NCBI RefSeq assembly: GCF_001625215.2 | Contig: NC_030381.2 | Coordinates: 47,304,689-47,368,688, forward strand | Source: Daucus carota subsp. sativus | Taxonomy: Eukaryota; Streptophyta; Magnoliopsida; Apiales; Apiaceae | DNA: 64,000 bases | Reading direction: 5' to 3' | Shown here: one piece after another, positions 1 through 11,649 of the stretch | Position numbering within the stretch: position 1 is the first letter of the stretch | Layout of the letters: every line of letters begins with the position of its first letter | Notes under the pieces: generated by a model | The model's database searches: none | What the model was told of the DNA's origin: nothing | Seen by the model: only the letters and a program-made list of their open reading frames with translations | Made by a program: the position numbers and the translations under genes

Positions 1-3000
1 CACACAGGCATACCAATTGAAGATAGTCAGACTGGTAAGTTAAAGTATGAGGCAGAATCTCCTGAGGAAGTATGCTTTCTAATTGCAGCTCAAGAATTTG
101 GATTTCAATTCTGCCGAAGAACTCAATCCAAACTGATCATCAAAGAACCAAATCCTTCTGGTGTTGAGGTGGAAAGGTAAATATATCTACAAAAATTTTT
201 AAACGAATTTTATACATGGACTTTTAAGATCTTTAAACTTACAAACTTAACTGTTTTTAGGGAATACAAGCTTTTGAACCTACTTGAATTCAATAGCTCT
301 CGGAAAAGGATGTCTGTGATTGTCAGGGATGAAGATGGTCATATCTTCCTCTTTTGTAAAGGAGCTGACAAGTAAGTATTTCATTCTGAAGTTCCAATCC
401 AAGTGATGTTCCTGATTACTGATTAGCAAATCGTTTGTATTTGAATCTGAGATACACTTAATGCCACTGTGAAAATTTCTCCATTTTGTGCATGCATATT
501 ATACTTAACCATCAGAAATGTGTGTTCTGTATAAGTACTAGGATTGTAAAATGAATATATGACTGCAGTATTTTAAGTTTGCTTGCAATTTCTTATCCTT
601 TTACTTTGGATTCCAGCATCATCTTCGATAGGCTAGCAGATGGTGGTAGGACCTATCAACAGGCAACGACAATGCACCTCTCAAACTATGCAGAAGATGG
701 CTTGCGCACCATGCTTTTTGCATATAAACAGATTGATGTCACGGAGTATGAAAACTGGAACTTACAATTCATGAAAGCCAAGGCTACAATTGGTTTTGAA
801 AGAGAAGAACTTATTGAGGCTGCCTCCGAAATTATTGAGAAGAATCTATATTTGTTAGGAGCTGTAGCTGTTGATGACAAGTTACAAGATGGGGTTAGCT
901 CTCTTTCTCAACTGCACTGCTTATTTCATAGGGTTTTTTAGGGTTGCAAAGACTTCCAAAGATATCTAAAAAATACTGAATCCTGTATATATCTTATTTG
1001 ATCCAGTAATAATGTAATGTCAAACTTCGGTTACAGGTTCCAGAGTGCATAGATAAACTTGCACAAGCTGGCATGAAAATATGGCTTCTCACTGGAGACA
1101 AGAAGGAGACTGCAGTCAATATTGGGTGAGATTTTTAGTTTCTGTAAATTTTGTTGGATTCATCGCAAATTTCTTCTTTATTTTGATACCAGAAGCAGGT
1201 AGAATTACTCGGTCCAAGGAAAAGAAAAAAGCAGCTAACATTTTCATTTTCTTTTCTTTTGATTGGTCAGATTTGCTTGTAGCTTACTTCGACATGATAT
1301 GCAGCAAATTCGTATAAGTTTGAGCAAAGAAGCTGAATCAACCAATCAAGTGAAGGTGAAAGCACCTTCTTTGACTGATATTTTCAACTGTTCATGCTTT
1401 TGAGCTATGGGTACAAGTCAACTAATGTTGACAAAGAAATTACAGATCACAAATCTTCCATACTCTTAGTTTTGCAGGCAATGAAAGAAGACATCTTACA
1501 GCAAATTGAGAGTTCATATCAGTTAACCATTAAAGAAGAAAATAGAGAACATCCTTTTGCAATGGTAATAGATGGAAAAGCACTCCAAATTGCTCTGGCA
1601 AACGATATGAGGCAGAAGTTCTTACGGTTAGCTGTGAGTTGTGCTGCTGTTATATGCTGCCGAGTTTCACCAAAGCAAAAAGCATTGGTAGGTAATTCGA
1701 TGCATCATATGTTTTCTTCGCTTCTTAGTTCTCTGTACTGTATTATATACTGTGATGTTTCCTAAACTTCATATAAATAGCATTTAGGACCATAACGTCG
1801 TTTCTATAGATATGCCTACATTTATTATATAGTCATGAAATTGGCATGGTTTCAGATTACTAGATCAGTGAAGGAGTACACCGGCAAGACAACCTTGGCT
1901 ATTGGAGATGGAGCAAATGATGTCGGTATGATTCAAGAAGCTGATATTGGAATCGGAATCAGTGGCATGGAAGGAATGCAAGTAAGAAGCTTGCATACAA
2001 TGAAACTCTCATCGTTTTAATTCTAAAACTTACTAAATAGACTGCACAATCATATTGATTTGCATTCTTCTTACGACCTGTAAATTAGCCCTTTTTAAAT
2101 TAGTTTGTGTTATTTATCTTAATGTCCTAATCTTTTGCTAACAACTAACTAATCACTTGAGAATTTGTAAACTAAACACCTACACATATCTTCACATCCA
2201 TCTTAACCGTATCACAAGGAATGAAAATTGTGGAAAATGATCACCCTTATTGTTTTTTTGTTGCTCCATGCTCTAAATGTTAGTAATTTTTTTTAATCAT
2301 ATGCAACTTCGTCCGTTATATGTTCATTTCTACATTCTCAATGACTCCACTTGCAGGCTGTTATGGCAAGTGACTTTTCATTGCCTCAATTTCGTTTCTT
2401 GGAGCGGCTTCTAATAGTTCATGGACACTGGTGCTATAAGAGGATATCGAAGATGGTAAGAATTCACAATTTTTTAAAGATTTTTAGCAACAAGTTACAC
2501 ACATATATGTGTAAGGTTTGTGACAAGACTTGTTTCTTAATTTGCTGCAGATTCTCTACTTTGTATATAAGAATGTAGCATTTGGCTTAACTCTATTCTA
2601 CTATGAAATTTACACATCATTTTCCGGGCAAGTGCTGTACGATGACTGGTATTTAGTTATGTTCAATGTCCTCCTGACATCCCTGCCTGTTATTGCATTG
2701 GGTGTTCTTGAGCAAGATGTTTCAGCAGACACCTGCCTTCAGGTAATACCAAGACACACTACTCGCACATTTGTTCATTACTATATAAGAGACTGAATCG
2801 TCCTTAATGAAGCGGAAAAATAGCTTCATATTGAGGGGGAGTGTTGAATTCTGATACAGTTTTTTTTATGTTATTAAAAAAGTTTCCAGCACTATATCAG
2901 CAAGGACAAAGGAATATGTACTTCAGCTGGAAGCGAATCATCGGCTGGATAACAAACGGAATCTTTGCTTCTTTGGCCATTTTCATGCTAAACATCTACA

Positions 3001-3584
3001 TACTGTCCCCAACTGCATTCTTGAAAGATGGAAATGTTGCAGACAGTGCACACATTGGTGCCATTATGTACACCTGCGTAATCTGGACAGTCAATTGCCA
3101 AATCGCCTTAATCGTCACAAATTTCACCTGGATTCAACATTTTTTCATATGGGGAAGCATCTTATCTTGGTACATCCTCATATTTCTCTATGGAGTACTC
3201 CCACCAAAGTACTCTTACAGACAATTTCAACTCTTCGTAGAAGCTATAGCCCCTGCACCAATATACTGGACGGCTACATTGCTCATCGTAGTGGTTGCTC
3301 TTCTTCCATATTTCATTCACATTGTCATTCAGAGATCATTTTATCCCATGGACGATCACGTGATCCAGGAAATGATATACTGCATGACTGATGTCACCGA
3401 CAGTCCTGCGTGGTTGAGGGAACAAGAAAACTCAAAGAAGAAGACTCATATCGGATTTTCTGCTAGGGTTGATGCAAAGATCTTACATTTGAAGGAGCAG
3501 TTACACAGAAAGAAGACATTAATTTTTAAATCTTTCGTTAATAGTCCTATATATAGAACAATGACAAATAGTCCCTTGTCCTGA
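1..3584 (+). CDS. P4-type phospholipid-transporting ATPase (aminophospholipid flippase), 3' part
   Basis: C-terminal ~688 residues of an ALA-type P4 ATPase, which moves phospholipids to the cytosolic leaflet of membranes using ATP. Ten exons with GT-AG borders are read as 1-176, 261-371, 617-893, 1037-1125, 1271-1355, 1478-1687, 1856-1981, 2357-2455, 2551-2742 and 2883-3584; all join in one frame. The visible part starts in the nucleotide-binding domain ([23 protein letters not shown]), continues through the hinge motif [14 protein letters not shown] and the P-domain motif GDGANDVGM, and ends with the last membrane segments after FSWKRIIGW and a short basic tail. The DKTG phosphorylation site and N-terminal membrane segments lie upstream of the window. 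The family is usually about 1,200 residues. It resembles the Arabidopsis ALA9/10 group; the exact orthologue is not decided. The last acceptor (after an A-run, at 2881-2882) looks poor but gives the conserved CLQ|FPALYQQ junction. Confidence 0.93.
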
Positions 3585-4239
3585 CCACTTAGAATGATAG
3601 ATATATACATGTTCATCATCTTCAAGGCCATGCCTTTCTTCTTTCAATCTTTTAATAACTTTCTTTCATCTTTATTATATTAAAACAAACTAGAAGGGTC
3701 TTTGTAAGTTGTAAATCAGTCACCTTCTTTCTAGACAGTTTTGTTTTCTTGTAAAATCTTTGAAACAATGAAATATAATCCTTGTTGAGGTGCTTCCTCT
3801 TGGCCCTTTTCAATTTTTGTATTTGCTTGCCATAGATGATCAGTCTAACCAGATACACTATCCTGTTTTGTAAGAAGATAGTATATACAGTGGCGGAACC
3901 AGAAAAGAGAGGGCGAGAGGCTTCTACCCTGTTGATCTTATAATCAGTAGAAATGGTTACATATTAAGAGGAATCTAAGTAGTACAAACGGTTTGTGCAG
4001 AAATGCCACTACCATGATGTTAACCTTGTCGAGTAGATAGATTCGATCCCACACTAGGAAAAAGGAGGGAATAAAACTTGATTAAGATGTGGAATCACAG
4101 ATATAACAGAGCTCATCTAGATAAGCAAAGAATATTTTGTCATTTTCATCATCTTGATTCTGTGCTATAAAATGCAGCTTTAAGATGAAACGAAGGGGTC
4201 GTATTTAAATAACCAGCAAGCTTGAAGAAACAACGAACT
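3585..4239. other. Spacer between flippase and PP2-like gene
   Basis: No gene seen. The first part is the flippase 3' flank. Around 3891-4080 the wording (gtggcggaaccaga near the left, a gattcgatccca stretch near the right) resembles the ends of small non-autonomous DNA transposons common in plants, but I could not pair two terminal repeats, so it is only a possible remnant. Confidence 0.5.
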
Positions 4240-5100
4240 ATGGCTCAGCAACTAAGTCAGGTATATGCTGCAATCTGCATGCCCTAATAATATTATTATG
4301 AATACTGATTGTTTATTCTCAGATTGGTTTTGCTCTTAACTTTTCAGAAGGGATGGATATATGTGCATGCATCCGAATTCCAATATGCAGAACCGAAGTG
4401 CTGGACTATAGTCAAGTAAGTCCAGACTGAATATAATTAAGCTGAATCCCTAGATAAGCTTGTAGTTCAAAATTTGTTTGCAGTAGAATCAGGGCGGATC
4501 TAGCATGGGATTTCTGGGGGCACCAAGCAAATTTTCAGATAATATCTATATGTTTTCAAATTTTCTGGGGGCACTTCTATAAATTTGTAAAATTTAGATT
4601 GGTGAAAAGGTATCAAAAACTTTTTTAGGGGGGCACGTGTCCCCCGTGCTCCTTACTAGATTCGCCCCTGAGTAGAATACTAATCTACTGATGCAATACA
4701 CTTATCTGACATGAATAATAATGAGTTTGCTTGTAGTTACGACGGATCAGCAGAACTAGTGCACTCATGGAAGCTAGAGGTAAAGGGAAATTGTAAAGCA
4801 AGCCTGCTTCCAAAAGATAAAACTTATGCTGCATATTTTATGGTTATGCTGAGGAAGGACAGCGTATTTACAACTCCAAGTTATCTCCAAATAACTCTCC
4901 CATCTGAGTAACCGCAAGTGAAGTGTATAGAACTGAAAGACTCCCCTAAAGAAAAAACCATTAGGCTTCAACTTGGAGAAGAATTTAACACCAGCTCTTT
5001 AAAGGATGGAGATATCGAGTTTTCGCTCTATGGGAATGACCGGGCCGGTAAGAAAGGTTTGGTTGTCTATGGAGTTCTTTTCGCACCTGTAGAAGACTGA
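4240..5100 (+). pseudogene. Phloem protein 2 (PP2/Nictaba-like) lectin gene with an in-frame stop
   Basis: Three exons: 4240-4260 (MAQQLSQ), 4348-4415 and 4737-5100, joined in frame with GT-AG borders. The product has the PP2 fold signature: a SAELVHSWKLEVKGN strand, then DKTYAAYFMV, and after a gap IRLQLGEEF, DGDIEFSLYG and a final KKGLVVYGVLFAP strand. PP2-type proteins are carbohydrate-binding lectins of sieve elements or cytoplasm. A TAA at 4909-4911 ends the reading frame after 87 residues. The same frame then stays open to 5100, covering the second half of the domain, so the whole would be about 150 residues. Either this is a recently inactivated copy, or it makes a half-domain peptide, or the base call is wrong. 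A MITE sits in intron 2. The start is chosen because the 21-nt first exon gives a short lead into exon 2; PP2 genes often have such a small leading exon, from memory. Confidence 0.72.
4490..4670. mobile_element. hAT-like MITE in intron 2 of the PP2-like gene
   Basis: A 181-bp element with inverted ends (cagggcggatctag at the left, ctagattcgcccctg at the right). It is flanked by the same 8 bp, agtagaat, at 4482-4489 and 4671-4678. An 8-bp target duplication is the hallmark of hAT transposons. There is no coding capacity. The wording 'gggggcac' near both ends adds to the inverted structure. Confidence 0.85.
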
Positions 5101-6352
5101 TTGTTCACCAGATAACCAGAGCATGGTTAGTATCAGTACTGAATGCATTAGCATTTTCAGTAACAAGCAAAGCAGCTGTGATATAGCTTGTATTGTATCA
5201 TATTTGACAATAAAAATCTTGTTTTAAATTTGTAATGATGATAATTAAAAGCACAGATATGTCTTAAGATAGTATTACAAATTTACAATATATTGCATGA
5301 TTGTATTCTTGCACTCTTACTACCAGTTCATCGGGTCATGTTTCAGCGAGAAGCATCGCAAAGCTGGTTTGAACTTCAGATCGTTGACTATAAAACCAAA
5401 TATTTGCACTAAAACACAATTATCCTGCATAAAGATAGTACACTTGTATACAAATGTTTTGTCATCGTGGCCTCGTGGGTGCTCGATCTCGGGCTGCGCT
5501 ATCAGAAACAGATTTATTAAAAATGATTTTTCAACATGAATTTTAACCACATCCGGCAAAAAAAAACATGAATATTAACCACAGGGTTTAAAACCTAAAG
5601 GCTAAAACCTGAGATAACTTTGAGTTGTGAGCAGTGAGCACACAATAACGACACTGTTATGTTTGTTTTTTTTTAATTAGTTGATAAACTTTTATTCACT
5701 CAATTTCATTACCATTTTTTCCATCAATAAAATATCTAAGTAATAGTAGTAGTTTGTAGGAAAACCCAAAACAGATGATGTATAAGAGTTTATGTTTCCG
5801 TTTGGTTTAACTTATTTTTCAGTTATTTATATATAAAAAATATGTAAATATGTATTTTTTTTCCCCTGAAATTGAGGATATTTTTTTTTGAAAATTCATA
5901 TTCTGATAATAACTCCAAATGTATTTGTTAAAAAACCTCCAATTGTGTATAGTTCTTTTTTCCTTTTTTTTAAAAAAAAGCAAAGACTTGATATTATAAA
6001 ATCTTTGTCCTTTTCTAATTTACTTACAAAGAGAAGGGATCAGATTTATTTAAACACAGCAAAATATGATGAAATAGCTACCAAGTTATCCTCTGCTCCA
6101 CATATCCTAGTCAAGCAAAGCCAGAATCAGGCAGAGACATTGCAAAATCCACAAACTCAAAAACCAAATACCAACAGCCAATTAGAACCAAACAACTCAG
6201 ACATCTTCCACTTATTCAATTCCACATCTTATCCTCTCTGCAGCCACCAATCCCTTCTCTCTAAATCTAAACAACAAAACACCATCTCATCCTCTCCACA
6301 CTCCAGCCCCAAGAAACACACACAACAAACAGCTCACAATCAGTGTCTAGCC
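5101..6352. other. Spacer and PSAF upstream/leader region
   Basis: No second gene seen. The AT-rich part at 5640-5960 has several T-runs. The last 250 bp are C-rich and purine-poor, as in leaders of highly expressed plant photosynthesis genes. A CTTATC (inverse of the GATAAG I-box linked to light regulation) occurs at about 6228-6233. The reading frame open upstream of the PSAF start from 5888 is probably untranslated leader or chance. Confidence 0.5.
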
Positions 6353-7131
6353 ATGGCTCTCTCAATTCCCACAAACCTCTACAAGCCAATTTCAAACCCC
6401 AGGCTCAACTCTCAGTTCACAGCAAAGCCAAAGCTAGCTAATATTGTCTGCTCTGCTGCACCACAGAACAATAATATCTCCACTTCTGCAGACCAGGAGA
6501 GCTCAGCATCATCACTCAAGGCATTCTCAGCTGCTCTAGCACTGTCCTCAATTCTGCTCTCGGCTCCGGTGCTCCCGGCATCCGCAGACATTGCAGGGCT
6601 CACCCCATGCAAGGATTCTAAACAGTTTGCTAAGAGGGAAAAGCAACAACTCAAGAAGCTCGAGTCCTCACTCAAAATTTATGCACCAGATAGTGCTCCT
6701 GCCCTTGCCATCAAAGCAACCATGGAGAAGACCAAGAGAAGGTAGTTAACAATATTATGGACCATAATCAATATAAGCAATGTTGTAATTGGCTATAACT
6801 ATGAAAATTGTATATATGCAGGTTTGATAACTATGGAAAGCAAGGTTTGTTATGTGGATCAGATGGATTACCACATCTGATAGTGAGTGGTGATCAAAGA
6901 CACTGGGGAGAGTTCATTACTCCAGGGATTTTGTTCTTGTATATTGCCGGATGGATTGGATGGGTCGGAAGGAGCTACCTGATTGCAATCAGAGATGAGA
7001 AGAAGCCGACACAGAAGGAGATCATCATCGATGTTCCGTTGGCATCAAAGCTCCTCTTCAGAGGCTTCAGCTGGCCTGTGGCTGCTTACAGAGCTTACCT
7101 CAATGGAGATCTGATTGACCCCTCTGTCTAA
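6353..7131 (+). CDS. PSAF: Photosystem I reaction centre subunit III (PsaF), chloroplast precursor
   Basis: Two exons, 6353-6741 and 6822-7131, encode 232 residues. PsaF lies on the lumenal/donor side of photosystem I, where its N-terminal helices help dock plastocyanin, and it contacts the light-harvesting antenna. Residues 1 to about 78 form a bipartite transit peptide: a Ser/Ala/Lys-rich stroma-targeting part, then a hydrophobic thylakoid-transfer part ending in ASA. Cleavage there leaves a mature protein starting [20 protein letters not shown], 154 residues long, the size known for PsaF. The lysine-rich lumenal helix ([11 protein letters not shown]), the [13 protein letters not shown] segment and the membrane helix [15 protein letters not shown] are all present. 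The start is the first ATG (context gccATGgc) giving a transit peptide; the upstream open frame has no homology. It converges with the ligase gene downstream. Confidence 0.98.
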
Positions 7132-7665
7132 ACCTGTGTGTGTCTTTTTATCTATCAGTCCTCTGTTTATTCTTAATGTAATGCTACAAGAAATGTACAT
7201 CAACTTTTCATGGAAGCGGAGTGATGGAATTTTTTTTTTTAAATTTGTGTAATCTGTACCTTTAAAATTGTAGTAGAACATTAATATATGTACTGTTTGG
7301 ACTCTACGAAAGCCAGGACACAATTCTGTTGAGCAATCTTAAATTGGAAAATGAAAGTGTGAAACCCCATCAATAATACAAGCTGATAACCCAAACACAA
7401 TAGTACTGGTAATGATGCTAGATTATTAAAACAGAGCTACAAAAGTAAAAATGCTGCAGTTATTATGGGGGGAAATCTTCATATCAAATCAGAGCTGAGA
7501 AACTTTTGAGAAATAAAGCATATTACTATGAAACTGCGAAAACCAATAGTTTCAAAATATGCAAGCCCAAGTCCTAAAAGAGAGGAAGGAAAAGAAACAT
7601 GGATTCTTTATTTTTACATAGACAATAGATAATTTCAACATAATTTATGTTGGCAGTTCTCTAAT
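7132..7665. other. Convergent intergenic region between PSAF and the RING/VWA gene
   Basis: The 534 bp hold the 3' flanks of two genes that point at each other. AT-rich, with a T-run near 7230. No other feature recognised. Confidence 0.6.
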
Positions 7666-10321
7666 TCATGGTTTAGAACTCAACACACATGACTTGTTAG
7701 CTCGTTCAACTTGCTCCGGGTGATTTTGGAAATTTAGAGTTTGTGACTTTGTAACCATACTGACCATGGAAGGCGTGTCATAGCCAAGCTGACCGGTATT
7801 GCTGCTGGAGTCACCTTGTGTATTCTGACTTGTTGAGCTACCCCTAGTAGTTGATCTCTGCCAGGAGTGTGAGCTCATGCCTGAGCGCATATAAGCTCGT
7901 CCATTTAGCTGGTACATCTCCATGCTAACCATTCTTTCTCTAATTTCATTCAGCTCAGCTTCGAGCCAGATGCAGAGACCATCCCCTGCCTGAGCGGATG
8001 GTGAGTGCAGGAGAACTGATCTCCGATTCTTTAGCAAAACGTTTGCACCATCAAGGTTTCCCTGCTCAGCCATCTCGTGTGCCTCCGCAATACCTTCTGC
8101 CACCCAGATGCGATTCTTCTGACGATCAACCTCTAAACTGGGAATCAAGTCTGCAGAACACAGAATATCAGGTCTTTGTAATTCAACCGTCCTGCATTCG
8201 ACCTCTCTCATCTCCATTGACACTACATCCTTATACGAGCATATGACATCCAGTAATGATGTTGTTGCCAAACCTCCATTGGTTTCAGTGGTTGATAACA
8301 CAGGAACTGTCAGGTACACCAAGAATTCTTTTTCCTCATCAGCATACAAATCTCCAACCTCTATTACGCCTTCCTTTCCTTCTTGAGAAATATCATTTAC
8401 GTACTTTCCTGAAGGTATGGACTCGATACGCACTCCAGATGACACAGACTTCACATTAAGGCAAAGTTCCTGGGCCACCACACTAAGTAGCCCACCGATG
8501 CACCTAGCAAAAGCATCTTGTACCAAACCATCAGACTGTATAAAGGAAAAGGTTCCACCAGATGCATCAGATATTGCGTGCATGATATCAGGATCATGGT
8601 CTGTGCCAAAACCAAATGTGTGAATTGGGATATTTATGGGCCGAGTCTCAGTTTCATCTTCTTGATTACCCCAACGAATTGGATTAAGCCATATATTTAA
8701 TTGATCCAGAACCTGCCTTGACATGTTAGAGTTCTGATTAGAAGGAGTTCGTGGCTCGTTGATATAATGAAGGTTGTAAGTATCTTTTCCATCAGATAGG
8801 AGGATAATGCTTGCAACTGGATTCTTTTCCCGACGTTCATGAATAATTCGAGCACCTTGCCTTAAGCCTTCCATAATGTTAGTGCCACCATTTGCTGATA
8901 GAGAACGAATGGCAATTATTGCATCATCCCGTCCTCTATCAGTCATCTTGCGCAGGGGAAAGATTCTTCGAGCATTTGATGAGAAGACTACTATAGAAAG
9001 TCTATCAGTAGGACCAAGATTTTGAATTACAAATTGAGCAGCACGCTTGAGTAGAGACAGCTTCGAACCATCCATGCTACCACTTACATCTAGCACAATA
9101 ACAAGATCAATAGGTGCCCGCTTAGAGTTAGGAGCATCATCAGAGAGAGATGGTGCTCGCACACCAACAAGAACAGCAAACTTAGAAACAATTGCTGAAG
9201 AAGCAATGGCAGGAAACTCCGCGACAGCCTTGACAGTAACAGACTCTGAACAATCAGAAGTATTAGATGAGGTAGAATCTGCAGATAGTGCAGTGAGGGG
9301 CTCATCATCAGAATACCGGATTGGGAGAACTTCAGGTGTAGGACTAATCACAGTTGTATCCAGTGGCAGTGGCAAGTTGTGGGCGTTATTCTCAGCAGGG
9401 TTTTGATGGAGAGAAACCCGAACTAGGCCCCCGCCATTTCTTTGACGACCAGCAGTACTAGTGGGGAACTGGACAGGAAGCTCCTTCCACTTGGAGCGGC
9501 ATATAGGGCAGTCATGGTATCCATGTTGAACACTGCTGGCAATGCAACTAAAGTGGAAGGAGTGAGCGCATTCAGCTGTAAATATCGCTTGACCCTTGCC
9601 GGTTTTCACATTCATAAGGCAGATTGCACAAGTTTTCTGTCATCACAAGCATATTACAAATAGTGGTCAAGTAAAAAAATAGCATTTTGACCCTGGAGGA
9701 AAATGAAATTTAACATCCCTATCATAACAATGGCAGGTACGCTTCCACAGTCACACATTGATCAAAATTTTACCCACGTAGGAATTTATCAACTCGAAAC
9801 TTCACTCATAAAAAATTACTTTGTCTTTTTTAACAAATTGACACGTTCATTATTCGAAACTAAAATGATTCTCCATTAAAACAAAAATTAGTTTCCACAG
9901 GACTGAACTCTATATTCGATGACAATGACAAAGGGCAGTCAAGTAAGTGCATATACAATAAACATGAACATGATATAAATATTTATATTGAGGGCATTAT
10001 AGTCAACAAAAAAATGACACGAGATTACTAAAAAAAGAGGGAGAAAACTTTGGCAGCTAAACAGGAAAGACTAACATATTTGCCGGGAATCAGTTATTAG
10101 GGTTTGAAAACACGCACTAAAAACACACACACAAATTCAACAAATTCACTAACAGTATACGACGATTTCACACTGAAGCTCCTCGACAAGCGACACAACG
10201 ACGTCGACGACCGGGGACTGGTGTTGGCCGGAGATTCGACCGGAAGCGGGGTGGCGAGCGGCGGAGATTCGGAGTGTTTGAGCAGAAAAGCTTTCTTGAG
10301 TTTGTTCCACATGGCAGCCAT
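7666..10321 (-). CDS. WAV3-like RING-finger / von Willebrand A domain E3 ubiquitin ligase
   Basis: Two exons on the minus strand, 10321-10154 and 9636-7666, give about 712 residues. Order: a short basic N-terminus (MAAMWNKLKKAF) and Ser-rich linker; a RING finger at about residues 59-105 (CAIC, AECAHSFHFSC, CPIC, then RSKWKE); a low-complexity linker; a VWA domain from about residue 235 with an intact MIDAS site (DVSGS, GGTNI, SDGKD); a C-terminal helical part ending YDTPSMVSMVTKSQTL, typical of the family. Arabidopsis WAVY GROWTH 3 and relatives are ubiquitin ligases acting in root gravitropism and auxin-related growth; that role is carried over by family only. The acceptor before KTCAICL at 9637-9638 is clear; the donor GTTAGT at 10153 keeps the frame. 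Start 10321 is preferred; an in-frame ATG at 10348 would add nine hydrophobic residues. Confidence 0.93.
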
Positions 10322-10780
10322 AGTGATCACTATCAGTGTCACAATCAAAATTGGGAGGTATAGTGTTGTATTGGGAATTGTGAAGAGGCGATGAACGAGT
10401 TTGGTTATAAATAGTGGAAAGAACGAGTACGTAGGAGAGGGACGTAAGTGTTTGTTTCTTTACTTCCTTATTTAATACACGGATGATATTCGATCATTTC
10501 CATCGTGTTTATCTTATTTTTTATTAATAAATAATTATTTTTAAAAATGTAATTATTTTAAAAAATAAACAATTTTCTGTAGGAAAAAAATATTAAATAT
10601 TTATAATATATTAAAAAATATTACGTGAAAATAAAAACTTTTCTTGAAACAAGTATTTGTTTTCCAGCGAAACATGCTCTGTAATATTGATTCTTAAATT
10701 GCATGAATATCGGACAAATACTTTGAATCTTATTCTCTCAATTGAATACACTCCCTACTCTCTTTTTACGACCAAAATCT

Positions 10781-11032
10781 AGGGGCCGTTTGGGTGAGTT
10801 TAAAATGAGTGTTTTTTGCTTAAAATAAAAAAGTGAAGTAGAAGTCAGAAGAAGCAGGTTAAGACTTATAAGTGATTAAACTGTTTGGCAAATAAGCAGA
10901 AGTCCTGAAACAAAAGCTAGTAATGCTAACTTTTTTTAAGTGCTTCTCTACTTTTTACACAAACGGTACAAATAAGTGTTTATAACTTATAAGCCCAGAA
11001 GTCGGCTTATATTTGCCTGCCAAACACCACCT
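10781..11032. mobile_element. MITE with ggccgtttggg / ccaaacacc ends
   Basis: About 250 bp beginning aggggccgtttggg and ending tgccaaacaccacct, imperfect inverted ends. The inner part reads 'agtag...gtgcttctac'-like and is self-complementary. This 'gccgtttggg' type is frequent in plant genomes and is usually put with hAT-like non-autonomous elements. No clean target duplication seen. Confidence 0.6.
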
Positions 11033-11289
11033 TAGTCATCTTTTTTTTTTCCTTGACGAAAAGCAAAAAATTAATAAACGCTAATAAATGAAGAGAAGAT
11101 AGGAGAGCGAAGATGTTTAATTAACGAAGGGGATGAAGGTTGAAAAACGAAGAATACATGGTTGGAATCCTGATTTTGAAAATCGACTCTCAAAATTACA
11201 AACTTTGATCTTAATTGAGTTAAATCCTTATTTCTTAAAAAATTTCATACTAATCAAAGAGGAACATACAATATAGAATGGATGTATAA

Positions 11290-11510
11290 TTTATACTTCT
11301 CGTCCTGGTCAATTGTATACTTGCTCTGTTTACACGTATTTCGAAACTCTTATAAAATATAGTTCCACAATTTTTTTCTAATTATTTTTAATTAAGATTC
11401 AGAGATCAAATTTTGATCCAGAAAAAACAAAATTTAAAAAATAAATAAAATGAAACTGTACTTTAAAAGAATTTTAAAAAGCGTGCCATTACTCATGGGA
11501 TAGAGGGAGT
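11290..11510. mobile_element. Degenerate Stowaway-like MITE
   Basis: Left end resembles tacttctcgtcctgg and right end catgggatagagggagta, a decayed form of the ctccctccgtccca inverted terminal repeat seen cleanly elsewhere in the window. Inner ends (tcaattgtatac..., ...gtgccattactc) fit the same family. Confidence 0.5.
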
Positions 11511-11649
11511 AGTCAATATTTGAGATTGACTATATTACCAATTCTTATTTTTTATGTAATTTCATATTTTTTATTATTTTAATTGACACACTTTATTCAT
11601 AATAATTTAAAATGATAATATGATGTTTTTTAAATTCATTCAACCGTTC

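Noticed and set aside
5888-6352. Open frame upstream of and in phase with PSAF
   Set aside because: The sequence is low-complexity leader-like and the known transit peptide starts at 6353. An N-terminal extension of 155 residues is not known for PsaF.
8000-9400. Several long plus-strand frames opposite the RING/VWA gene
   Set aside because: They are shadows of a well-supported minus-strand coding exon and have no domains.
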